From a virus, in the IMG/VR virus record IMGVR_UViG_3300034073_001528, positions 1-23,873 of that record: DNA of 23,873 nucleotides. The stretch is one strand, 5' to 3'. This document shows, in pieces, positions 7,420-14,351 of this stretch. The notes beneath the pieces were generated by a model. It searched no databases. It saw only the letters and a list, made by a program, of their open reading frames with translations, and was not told the origin of the DNA. How positions within the stretch are numbered: the stretch's first letter is position 1; every line of letters begins with the position of its first letter. The position numbers and the translations under genes were made by a program.

Positions 7420-7878
7420 TTACACTCGCAGGATGGCGCCAAACCCACGTTCCGAAGCGGACACACCCACGTCACCGGCTCGGCTCAGCAGAGCGAACGC
7501 GGCAAGGTAGGTGCCAGTCGATCCATCGCCAGCAGTGGCAACCAAATCGATGTACCGCTTGCGGCCCCGCAAGTCCACCTCAAACGAGAAACACTTGTTG
7601 TCGTCCGTGGCAGTTGGCAAAGCGGAAGTCGTTCCCGCAATGCTGGCACTGGTGCCGTAGACGAGCCCCGTGATGTCGGCCGCACCGCTCATGCCGCTGT
7701 CGTCGCTTTCTTGCAGCTTCAGAGCGGTCATGGCAATATCGGTGGCGCCAAGATAAACCAAGACTCGCAGATAAGCGAATCCGGCCGTATCAATGGTCGC
7801 CGTGGTGTAGCTGGCGTTGTCGACAATCGCCGCAGGCGGCGTAATGCTCACGAACTTGTCATGCTGTGCAGGATTCAT
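7420..7878 (-). CDS. Putative head decoration protein (152 aa)
   Basis: A 152-residue, beta-rich protein between capsid and connector genes, a place often used by head decoration or fibre-base proteins. The text includes ATIDTAGFAYLRVLVYLGATDIAMTAL and KLQESDD, then FEVDLRGRKRYIDLVATAGDG, a pattern of paired strands without catalytic residues, signal peptide or membrane segment. AAGGA five bases before the ATG is a clear ribosome site. It follows a strong hairpin after the capsid gene. The role as a capsid-binding protein is inferred from position and composition. Another minor virion role is possible. Confidence 0.82.
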   Translation of the reverse strand: MNPAQHDKFVSITPPAAIVDNASYTTATIDTAGFAYLRVLVYLGATDIAMTALKLQESDDSGMSGAADITGLVYGTSASIAGTTSALPTATDDNKCFSFEVDLRGRKRYIDLVATAGDGSTGTYLAAFALLSRAGDVGVSASERGFGAILRV

Positions 7879-7907
7879 TTTGATTCCTTTGCTTGATATG
7901 CGGGAAA

Positions 7908-7929
7908 GCGGCTAGCGGTTGCTAGCCGC
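7908..7929 (-). terminator. Strong hairpin in the capsid-decoration intergenic gap
   Basis: A perfect nine-base-pair stem, GCGGCTAGC, with a four-base loop, located 17 bases after the capsid stop codon. On the minus strand the 3' side is followed by only TTTCCC, so it would be a leaky terminator at best. A partial terminator or a 3' mRNA-protecting hairpin would let the capsid message be more abundant than the genes downstream (inference). Confidence 0.6.
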
Positions 7930-7946
7930 GAGAATGTCAATCAACA

Positions 7947-9320
7947 CTAGCTGCCAGGAGTCGACAGCATCACGATCGAGCCAGCCACGCTGGCCGTGCC
8001 TGTCTCGTGAACTTTGATGTCGAACCGCTCTGTGCCGAGGATGGCGATTTGCTGCGTCAGGAATTTCACTTCCCGAGACAGGTCAACCGTCACCCCGCGC
8101 CGATCGCCAAACTTGACGCCTTGGCGGAGGTTGCCAAAGTAAACAAGTCCGTCCGTGCTGGCTTGGTCGCCAGTCGTGTTGTTCATCACCTCGACGAACA
8201 CCACCGGATAGCCCAAAAACTGCACCTGCGACGCACCGCCCGCGATTTCGCGAGTCGTGTTGCCGCCAGCAGCCGCAGCCAAGCGAAGCATCGACAACGC
8301 CCAGCCCGACCGGTGGATGTACCACGACGGCCCACCGTTCATAAACGCGTAGCTTGGCAGCTTGGCGATCATGCCTTCGAAATCTTCCAGGTCAAGCTTT
8401 TGGAACCCCAGGTTGCCAGCGATCGCGGTGTATTTCGCACCGGCAGCCAGTGCGTTTTTAACACCGACAATGCCGCCGTAGGTCGACGTTCCGTCGCCAT
8501 TGAATCCGGCGTTGTCTTCGTTGTAGGCCATGGCGAGCGCCATTTCCTGCGTGATGAGATTGCCGACGGCAATGGCCGAGTCCTCGTCAACGTCTCGGCT
8601 GTAGTAGCTCAACGCACCCAGCTTTTTGGCGACAAGCTTCACCATGTCCAGCGTAGGCGTCGTCTCGGTAGGCGTGCCCGTTTCGCCGATCCAATAGCCG
8701 GTAATGCCATTGGTTCGACGAGGCGTATCCTTGACGTCGCGAGCCATTGGCACAATTTCAGCGGCACGGCGAATGACGCCGTATTCATTGACCAGCCGAA
8801 TCAAGTTGGCCTCGTATTCGACGGGAATCAGGAATCCGCCGTCCGAATCGCTGCTGCCGCTCATCGCGTTCTGGACGTCGATGCCAAGGATGTCCTGGCA
8901 CCACTGGCCAGCCGACTTGTTGCCAGCGACGGCCATCACCAATTTGCCAAACCCGTACGCGGCCTGCGCGGCGTGCTCACCTTGGAATGCGGTGATCGGC
9001 GCCCGAGCGGTGGCCTTCGCGGGAATGCGAATCCGAGCGAACAGATTGCTCGCATCGAGCACGCCCTTCGATTCGTGCACAGCAGGAATCTGGCGGCTGG
9101 CTTGCACGTTGGCAAGCTCGCGTTCGAACGCGGTGGCTTGTGCTAGTTGCTTTTTCAGATTGGCGACAATGCCGCCGTTTCCGTCCTCGCCGATCAACTC
9201 GGCAATGCGGGCGGATTCCTCCGCTTTCGGCTCGCGGTTTTCGCTGTCGATCACATTGGTGAGCGCCTGAACTTCGTCGAGCGAAGCGGCGATCTTTTCT
9301 TGCAAAACCTTCGATTTCAT
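7947..9320 (-). CDS. HK97-fold major capsid protein with N-terminal delta domain (457 aa)
   Basis: The coat protein that builds the head. I place the start at the ATG at 9320, behind AGGAG. The frame is open farther upstream, but that part covers the non-coding gap. Residues 1-75 are a charged, coiled-coil-type helix region like the delta (scaffold) domain that the prohead protease removes. The HK97 fold begins near residue 150: SDGGFLIPVEYEANLIRLV, then VIRRAAEIVPMARD, and later SYYSRDVDEDSAIAVGNLITQEMALAMAYNEDNAGFNGDG (the spine helix and turn), SWYIHRSG and FLGYPVVFVEVMNN near the end. The neighbouring protease and portal agree. Confidence 0.96.
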   Translation of the reverse strand: MKSKVLQEKIAASLDEVQALTNVIDSENREPKAEESARIAELIGEDGNGGIVANLKKQLAQATAFERELANVQASRQIPAVHESKGVLDASNLFARIRIPAKATARAPITAFQGEHAAQAAYGFGKLVMAVAGNKSAGQWCQDILGIDVQNAMSGSSDSDGGFLIPVEYEANLIRLVNEYGVIRRAAEIVPMARDVKDTPRRTNGITGYWIGETGTPTETTPTLDMVKLVAKKLGALSYYSRDVDEDSAIAVGNLITQEMALAMAYNEDNAGFNGDGTSTYGGIVGVKNALAAGAKYTAIAGNLGFQKLDLEDFEGMIAKLPSYAFMNGGPSWYIHRSGWALSMLRLAAAAGGNTTREIAGGASQVQFLGYPVVFVEVMNNTTGDQASTDGLVYFGNLRQGVKFGDRRGVTVDLSREVKFLTQQIAILGTERFDIKVHETGTASVAGSIVMLSTPGS

Positions 9321-9361
9321 CTGGCATCTCCTGTTGAAGTTGGCCGGGTGCCAACGACAAA

Positions 9362-9393
9362 GGGCACAACCCGGCGTAAGCTGGATCGTGCCC
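9362..9393 (-). promoter_or_regulatory. Stem-loop in the capsid leader
   Basis: In the transcript an 11-pair stem (GGGCACGATCC with GGGTTGTGCCC, two pairs being G-U) encloses a ten-base loop and is followed by TTTG. It lies about 40 bases before the capsid start codon, downstream of the candidate promoter. It may protect the 5' end of the capsid mRNA or attenuate it. There is no long T-run, so a classical terminator is unlikely. Confidence 0.5.
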
Positions 9394-9482
9394 CTAACAA
9401 GAGACTCGATTGGTTTGGCCGCGACACCTAACAAGACGCCGCGACCATCGAAATATACGCTACTGGACGCGTCCTAGCAAGA
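9393..9482 (-). repeat. Three copies of TCTTGYTAGG around the capsid leader
   Basis: On the minus strand TCTTGCTAGG (9473-9482), TCTTGTTAGG (9427-9436) and TCTTGTTAGG (9393-9402) occur within 90 bases. The first overlaps the stop of the protease gene and the -35 candidate. The two perfect copies are 34 bases apart and the first pair 46. They could be binding sites for a phage regulator or a host factor. Chance is possible for ten-base words, but three in one short gap is notable. Confidence 0.45.
9452..9480 (-). promoter_or_regulatory. Candidate sigma70-type promoter before the capsid gene
   Basis: TTGCTA (9475-9480), a 17-base spacer, then TATATT (9452-9457), all on the minus strand. The -10 matches five of six consensus bases and the spacer has the ideal length. 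The spacer contains the perfect 10-base palindrome GGACGCGTCC (9465-9474), a possible operator. It lies in one of the few real gaps in the gene string (9321-9473), just before the gene that needs the highest expression. Sigma70 consensus is only assumed to hold for the unknown host. Confidence 0.5.
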
Positions 9483-10109
9483 TGCTCGCGCCAAAGCCAG
9501 TCGGCGACGCATGGCGGCCGCCGCGACGTTTGGCGATACACTGGCAGCCCCTGTGAGCAAATCTTGAGGCGTTTTGGCAAACATCCCATCGCGGACACAA
9601 GCTTTGATCGCTAGCTGCTGGCCGACAGCATCGGCAAATCCATTTTTGACCGCTTCCTCCGCCGTCATCCAAGTTTCGGCGGCCATCCACTCGCGGATCT
9701 TTTCCTTATCCTGCTTGGTTCTCGCCGCGTATTGATCCACAAGCTGTTCGTCGATTTTCCGCAGCAACGCGGCCGCTTTTTCGTGCTCGGCGGCGTTGCC
9801 GTACAGCCCGCCCCACGCGTTGTGAATCATCACCATCGCGTTAGCCGCAATCTCAATGCGGCTTGCAGCCATGGCGACAAACGAAGCGGCGGATGCCGCC
9901 AACGCGTCAATCTGCACGACGACGCCAGGCGTGTAAGCGGCCAACGCCGAATACATGGCCTGCCCTTCGAACACGCTCCCGCCCGGCGAATTCACACGCA
10001 CGCGGACTGGTTGCCCGCCAGCTTCGCGCAGTTGGTCGACCATCCATTTTCCATCGAGCAGCCCGTAATAAGACGGCCCGATTTCATCGTAGAGCATGAT
10101 TTCCTTCAT
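9474..10109 (-). CDS. ClpP-like prohead protease (211 aa)
   Basis: A serine protease of the S14 (ClpP) type that cuts the scaffold part of the capsid protein inside the prohead. The start is the ATG at 10109, coupled to the portal stop by ATGA and preceded by GGAG. The longer frame upstream lies within the portal gene. Visible hallmarks are NSPGGSVFEGQAMYSAL at residues 40-56, the nucleophile serine 76 in AASAASFVAMA, and the histidine 96 in VMIHNAWGG. The acidic third member is expected in the segment after residue 115, and WMTAEEAVKNGFAD near 140 is the standard C-terminal motif. The portal-protease-capsid order is canonical. Confidence 0.95.
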   Translation of the reverse strand: MKEIMLYDEIGPSYYGLLDGKWMVDQLREAGGQPVRVRVNSPGGSVFEGQAMYSALAAYTPGVVVQIDALAASAASFVAMAASRIEIAANAMVMIHNAWGGLYGNAAEHEKAAALLRKIDEQLVDQYAARTKQDKEKIREWMAAETWMTAEEAVKNGFADAVGQQLAIKACVRDGMFAKTPQDLLTGAASVSPNVAAAAMRRRLALARASC

Positions 10110-11692
10110 GTGACATCTCCCGCAACGATGGCCGTTGCTAGTTGGTCGATACGATCTTGCCACAACGCTGTCTCAGCCCTGACAGCCTCCGCAAGCCCAT
10201 CAGGAACGCGGCTAGCGACTTCGGACAATCGCCGCTTACTTTCGGCCGTCCAATCATTGGCGAGCGTAGGCGGCCCGTCACACTCGCTCACAGCGGATGC
10301 AACTCGCTCCGTCCACGTCGCGTAAAACTTGTCGAGCCAGCCAGTAAAGTTCGGTTCTGCTGATGCTTGCATCACTCGGCTCACCTCCACTTTCGCCATT
10401 GCCGCAATCCGCGCCGCGACAATCTTGCGGAGCCTTGCTTCAACCGCTGGCGGCTCAGTTGTGCGGGTAGGTTGTTCGGTTGTCGCGGGCGGCGTAGTCG
10501 TAATTGCTGGGTTGGCATACGAGTTTCCATCCGGGTCCGTGCGTCGGTTCATGTCCTCCAATTCGCGCACCTCGTTCGCGTTCATCACGCCAATCTGGCG
10601 AGCGATTTGATACACGCCGTAGCGTTCCTTTGTCGTGCCCTTAAGCAACGCGGCCGTCACGAATTTGAAATAGTATTGATCCGAGTAGAATTGCGTTGTC
10701 GTCAACAGCTTGCTGGCGCACTCCTCTTCCCAGCGAATCATCCAGCGTTGTAGGCAGTTGTTGATATACGCCTGATTCTTCATTTCCAGCGAGTTGTACG
10801 ATACGCTGGTATCATCGCCCAACATCTGCTCAACGCAAAACAGCAAGCCAATATCCTGCCGCGAAAACTTGCGGCTTTCGATCGATTGGGCCTCAGCGTT
10901 CGTCTGGCTGATCTGCTCAACGCTCAGCCCCTCGCGGATCAAGCCAACTTTGTCCGCGTTTTCCGGACCGCTATGAAACTCGTTGAACTTGTCGACAAAC
11001 TGCTTGGCATCGGCCTCAGAACGAAACGCCCCAGGCGGAGCCTTGAGTAAAAACTTGACGCGTGCGCCGTTCTTTTCGCTCATCACGGCCCGCGTTTGCT
11101 GGGCAATCGCCAGCCCGAGCGTTTGCTTGGCGGCGTCGATGATGCCAAGCCCGGAAAAGCCATCATCACTCAGCCCCATGATGTGCAGCACGTCCTCGTC
11201 CGAAATCCGCGATGTCGGATCGTCAATCCGAACGTGCCATTTACGAGCAGGCACGTTTTGGCCTACGATCTGTCGGCCAGGATCGACAACAATGGCCCAC
11301 GCATCCGGCCTCATCAAGATAAGCTCGCTCGGCTCGCCACGCCCATTGCGGACGATCGCCGATCGTCCGTCGCCGTGCAGCAACGCGTGATGCTGCATCG
11401 TCTCCCGCCAAACGCTCGACGTCATCAACGCGTTTGGCTGGCGACGGACAAGCCAATACGCCGGATGCAAGCGGGCAATCTCCGCGTCGCCGTCGGATTC
11501 GCGGTAGTACAGATTGAGCGGCAGGCTTCCGATGTGGCCGCAGATTTTGTTTAGGCTGTACCAAGCGGCAGGCATCCCTCGAACAGTCGACGGATTGACC
11601 GCCACGCCAAGCGATTCCTGCGACTCGCCAAACGCCTCCTGAATCCATCGCTGCAACGCGCTGGAGCCTGCGGAAATATTTTGCGGTTCCAT
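10106..11692 (-). CDS. HK97-family portal protein (528 aa)
   Basis: The dodecameric ring through which DNA enters and leaves the head. The order of landmarks is typical: AVNPSTVRGMPAAWYSLNKICGHIGSLPLNLYYR near 30-64, HPAYWLVRRQPNALMTSSVWRETMQHHALLHGDGRSAIVRN near 76-116, then SDEDVLHIMGLSDDGFSGLGIIDAA near 163-187 and KFSRQDIGLLFCVEQMLGD near 273-292. The C-terminal 130 residues include a Thr/Pro-rich link (TTTPPATTEQPTRTTEPPA) and an extra helical region, longer than in HK97 itself. Its SD is TAGGAG, where TAG is the terminase stop. Confidence 0.95.
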   Translation of the reverse strand: MEPQNISAGSSALQRWIQEAFGESQESLGVAVNPSTVRGMPAAWYSLNKICGHIGSLPLNLYYRESDGDAEIARLHPAYWLVRRQPNALMTSSVWRETMQHHALLHGDGRSAIVRNGRGEPSELILMRPDAWAIVVDPGRQIVGQNVPARKWHVRIDDPTSRISDEDVLHIMGLSDDGFSGLGIIDAAKQTLGLAIAQQTRAVMSEKNGARVKFLLKAPPGAFRSEADAKQFVDKFNEFHSGPENADKVGLIREGLSVEQISQTNAEAQSIESRKFSRQDIGLLFCVEQMLGDDTSVSYNSLEMKNQAYINNCLQRWMIRWEEECASKLLTTTQFYSDQYYFKFVTAALLKGTTKERYGVYQIARQIGVMNANEVRELEDMNRRTDPDGNSYANPAITTTPPATTEQPTRTTEPPAVEARLRKIVAARIAAMAKVEVSRVMQASAEPNFTGWLDKFYATWTERVASAVSECDGPPTLANDWTAESKRRLSEVASRVPDGLAEAVRAETALWQDRIDQLATAIVAGDVT

Positions 11693-11700
11693 GTAGGCTC

Positions 11701-13413
11701 CTAGAAAACAACCATCGACCCAGAGGGTTTACGCGCCGCGTACATGCACTCGGAGAACGCCATCAACATCGACACCATGCCGTCAACCTTATGCTTTTCG
11801 TCGCCCTTCATCGGCATGACGTGATCTTTGTGATTGCGGTAGAGGGCCATATTTTTGGCCTGCCACTCCAACACCGGATCGCCGCCATGATACACAATTC
11901 CAGCGTCCAACGCGTCCAAAAACCGCATTGTCGGTTCGTGGTAGTGGTACGGCGCTTGCGTGAACTTAAACACGGGCAGCCCGTGTTCCTCTTGGAGGCT
12001 CTGTCCAAAGCTAGCGGCGAAAGCCGGGTCGAACGCCCACGACTCGATTTGATACTTCCCAGCCATCTCCAATATCCACGCCTTGACCGCTGCGTAATCG
12101 ACGGCCGATCCACGGCACACGTTGAGCAGTCCGCGTTTGGCCCAGCCGCGAAACGGTTCGTAGTCCGGCCGAAACTTGCCTTCGTCGCAGCACCAGCAAC
12201 GCGAGACAATCGAATACTTCACCGGCGACTTGCCCTCAGCCCGCTCGATGTACTCCGGGAACACTAGCGACACCGCGCACCAATCATTCGAGCGGCCTAG
12301 GTCAATTCCGCCATGGCCGTACGTTCCATCAGCCACAACGACAGGTTGATTGCCGCGTTTCCAGCGCGTCGCCGTGATCGGCTTATCTTCCTTTTCGGCT
12401 TTGCGGTTGCAGTTGTATCGAATGAACGCACCCAGCTTTTCCGGTCGCCGCTGTGCTGTTTCCGATTCGCTTCGAAGGTATTCAATCTTTGCCGATACGC
12501 CTAAATTTGGGTTGGCCTTCGCCCAGCATGCTTCGTCAAACGGATCGTCCTCGTCGTCAATCCGAGCGATAAACGCGAATAGCTCGTCGTCATACACTTC
12601 GCCATTCGCAACAGCCTCAACAGCATGAACTGCCGCAGCGTCTTCCTGTAGCCAGATAATCGAATCATCGCTACCGGCAGTCGTAATCATCAAAAGCATC
12701 GGCTGGCGACGCGCAGCCCCGCCGGTTTCCATTTTCTCTTTCGATTCGCGTTGCCGTTCCGTCCAGGCGTGTAGCTCGTCCTCGATCACGCAATGCGGGT
12801 TGAGTCCGTCTTTCTGGCTGTCAGCCCCTAACGGCATGAACTTGCTGTTCTGGTTGACATACCATATCGCGTGCGGAGCCTTACGCACTTTCGACCGGCT
12901 GTTGAGCGCGGGCGATGCAGTCACCATCTGCACCGCGTCATCGTAGCAGATGTGCGCCTGCTCTTTTTTCGTCGCCACCACGTACACTTCGGCTCCCGGC
13001 TCGTTCGGCTCATCGAAGTATTGGCACAACAAACCGACACCAGCACCGAGGGTTGTTTTGCCGTTCTTACGTGCGACAGTGACGTATCCGCGACGGAATC
13101 GCCGCAAGCCGTCAACCTTGCGACGCCACCCAAACAAGCTCCAGATGATAAACTGCTGCCAATCGGATAACACGAACGGCTGGCCTGCCCACTGGCCTTT
13201 GTAGTGCCTCAAAACCTTCGGAAAAAACATGCACGCCCGGTGGGCAATGTCAGCGTCGAAGTAATAGCCGCGTTCGTGGGCGTGCTCCAAGTCCGCCAAA
13301 TGTCGCTGCACCGCCAGCTTGACCAGCTTGGACGCGACGATATCGCCACGCATCACCGCGTCACAATATGCGGCTACGTTCTCGCGCGGCTTTGGCGGTT
13401 CGGTGGCAATCAT
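11701..13413 (-). CDS. Terminase large subunit (570 aa)
   Basis: ATP-driven motor and nuclease that packages DNA. Motor domain: the adenine-side motif with QPFVLSDWQQFI near 78-90, Walker A ARKNGKTT at 114-121, Walker B CVIEDE at 208-213, and the coupling motif LLMITTAGSDDS near 240-251. Nuclease domain: a metal-binding aspartate in GGIDLGRSND (Asp371), then FDPAFAASFGQSLQ, and a final aspartate in HKVDGMVSMLMAFSE (Asp544). This is the Terminase_1 type used by HK97-like cos phages. It starts with ATGA coupling to the small subunit. The length is normal and all catalytic motifs are present. Confidence 0.97.
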   Translation of the reverse strand: MIATEPPKPRENVAAYCDAVMRGDIVASKLVKLAVQRHLADLEHAHERGYYFDADIAHRACMFFPKVLRHYKGQWAGQPFVLSDWQQFIIWSLFGWRRKVDGLRRFRRGYVTVARKNGKTTLGAGVGLLCQYFDEPNEPGAEVYVVATKKEQAHICYDDAVQMVTASPALNSRSKVRKAPHAIWYVNQNSKFMPLGADSQKDGLNPHCVIEDELHAWTERQRESKEKMETGGAARRQPMLLMITTAGSDDSIIWLQEDAAAVHAVEAVANGEVYDDELFAFIARIDDEDDPFDEACWAKANPNLGVSAKIEYLRSESETAQRRPEKLGAFIRYNCNRKAEKEDKPITATRWKRGNQPVVVADGTYGHGGIDLGRSNDWCAVSLVFPEYIERAEGKSPVKYSIVSRCWCCDEGKFRPDYEPFRGWAKRGLLNVCRGSAVDYAAVKAWILEMAGKYQIESWAFDPAFAASFGQSLQEEHGLPVFKFTQAPYHYHEPTMRFLDALDAGIVYHGGDPVLEWQAKNMALYRNHKDHVMPMKGDEKHKVDGMVSMLMAFSECMYAARKPSGSMVVF

Positions 13414-13847
13414 GCTGTCTCTCGTCGTAGTGCCAATAGATCGTCCTCCGGCGCATCAGCCGCAGCACCTCGAAGACGTTGACGGGCGATTGGTGTTGCC
13501 CCGATGGCATTGGCCATCGACATAAACGCCCGTGTTGCCGTTCCGGCATTGCCGACAGCCTTTTGCCGCTCGCGATCGTCGCCGGCCTGCGTCACCGCTC
13601 GAAGTTCATCGAGCAAAATGCACCACCATCGAGCCATGCCCTCCAAAACCGCTCGATCGCCTTGCCCAAGGCTCTGCGATAGCGATTCGGCGACATCATG
13701 CCACAGTCGCATACCGTGCGCGGGTAGGTCGGCAGGCGGTTCGCCGATGTCGCCAATGGGGTCGGCGTAGATTCGGTCACCCATCCGATCGGCTCGATAC
13801 GTGCCATCGGCCATGTGCTGTGCGATCGACTTGGGAATTGCTGGCAT
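13410..13847 (-). CDS. Terminase small subunit, P27 family (145 aa)
   Basis: DNA-recognition partner of the large terminase. I start it at the ATG at 13847 behind AGGAA. The frame runs further up only through a TTG in the gap. The arrangement is P27-like: a basic N-terminus, the landmark EPPADLPAHGMRLWHDVAESL near residues 36-56, a helical middle, and the end FMSMANAIGATPIARQRL near 109-126, the G-[ML]-[TS]-P-x-[AS]-R-x-[RK]-L signature of the family. The stop overlaps the large-subunit start. The gene follows HNH and a small gap, matching the HNH-TerS-TerL module of HK97-type phages. Confidence 0.92.
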   Translation of the reverse strand: MPAIPKSIAQHMADGTYRADRMGDRIYADPIGDIGEPPADLPAHGMRLWHDVAESLSQSLGQGDRAVLEGMARWWCILLDELRAVTQAGDDRERQKAVGNAGTATRAFMSMANAIGATPIARQRLRGAAADAPEDDLLALRRETA

Positions 13848-13957
13848 GTTTCCTAGTTCCAATATGGCAAAAGCCGTTTTTTGATTGCCCAAAACTCACG
13901 GAACCTTGCAACGGCGGTCCTAACACACTCCAAACCTAGATTTTTGGCACCCCGGGT

Positions 13958-13977
13958 ACCCCCATAGGGGGGTTTTT
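13958..13977 (+). terminator. Intrinsic terminator-like hairpin, plus orientation
   Basis: ACCCCC, loop ATAG, GGGGGT, then TTTT: a six-pair GC stem with a T-run, in the plus direction, although no accepted gene reads that way. It could block antisense transcripts. Read on the other strand it has A's before the stem and no T-run after it. Confidence 0.5.
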
Positions 13978-13983
13978 GAAAAT

Positions 13984-13998
13984 CCACCTTGCGGGTGG
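13984..13998 (-). terminator. Weak terminator-like hairpin after the HNH gene
   Basis: In the minus direction CCACC, loop CGCAA, GGTGG, followed by ATTTTC. It lies 12 bases after the HNH stop. The stem has five pairs only and the T-run is short, so it would be a leaky stop, reducing read-through from the accessory and fibre genes into the packaging genes. Confidence 0.35.
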
Positions 13999-14009
13999 GA
14001 ATTGAATTG

Positions 14010-14351
14010 TCACCCATCAACTGGGTATTCATTGGTCAACCCGTACCTCTCGCGTAGGGTATGCCACGACAGCCCCTCAACCTCGTCGTGGCATTGCTGG
14101 CACACCGGCAACAGGTTGCCAACGTGATCGGCTAGCGTACGATCGGCCTGCACCGGGACGACGTGATGCGTTTCCACAGCCTCACGCACCACGCCACGTG
14201 TTTCACATACTCGGCACAATGGATAGCGGCCTAGGACAATCGCCCGAGCCTTTTCGTATGTGCGGCTGTAACCACGCTGCCTAGCGGTCGGTCGATGCTT
14301 GTATGCGTCACCCCTTGACCGCTCACCACGTACTGGGATTGCATTGGCCAT
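14010..14351 (-). CDS. HNH endonuclease (113 aa)
   Basis: A small nuclease next to the terminase genes. The zinc pairs CRVC (46-49) and CQQC (84-87) frame the beta-beta-alpha metal motif: THHVVPV with His62/His63, NLLPVCQQCH with Asn79 and His88. In HK97-like phages an HNH protein encoded beside the terminase stimulates cos cleavage and DNA packaging (family knowledge), and position suits the same role here. The ATG is coupled to the fibre gene by TAATG. The N-terminal 30 residues are basic and probably bind DNA. The length is normal for these packaging HNH proteins. Confidence 0.94.
   Translation of the reverse strand: MANAIPVRGERSRGDAYKHRPTARQRGYSRTYEKARAIVLGRYPLCRVCETRGVVREAVETHHVVPVQADRTLADHVGNLLPVCQQCHDEVEGLSWHTLRERYGLTNEYPVDG

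Larger units (their letters stand above)
13848..14009. other. 162-base gap between HNH and terminase genes; candidate packaging site
   Basis: A real intergenic stretch just before the terminase genes, where HK97-type phages keep the cos site. It contains the two hairpins listed separately, the nested palindromes CCCGGG and GGGTACCC at 13951-13961, and an AT-rich frame around a very GC-rich core. No convincing promoter can be seen. A cos or pac function is only inferred from position. Confidence 0.4.

Noticed and set aside
8007-9146. Long plus-strand frame (379 codons) opposite the capsid gene
   Set aside because: It is antisense to a clear HK97 capsid gene, has biased composition, no recognisable domain, and no plus-strand gene neighbours. 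It is a shadow of GC-rich codons.
9321-9434. N-terminal extension of the capsid frame
   Set aside because: It would translate the stem-loop and repeats. The AGGAG and ATG at 9320 give the expected delta-domain start.
13848-13892. TTG-initiated extension of the small terminase
   Set aside because: An ATG with AGGAA upstream at 13847 gives the normal P27 start. The extension lies in a probable packaging gap.
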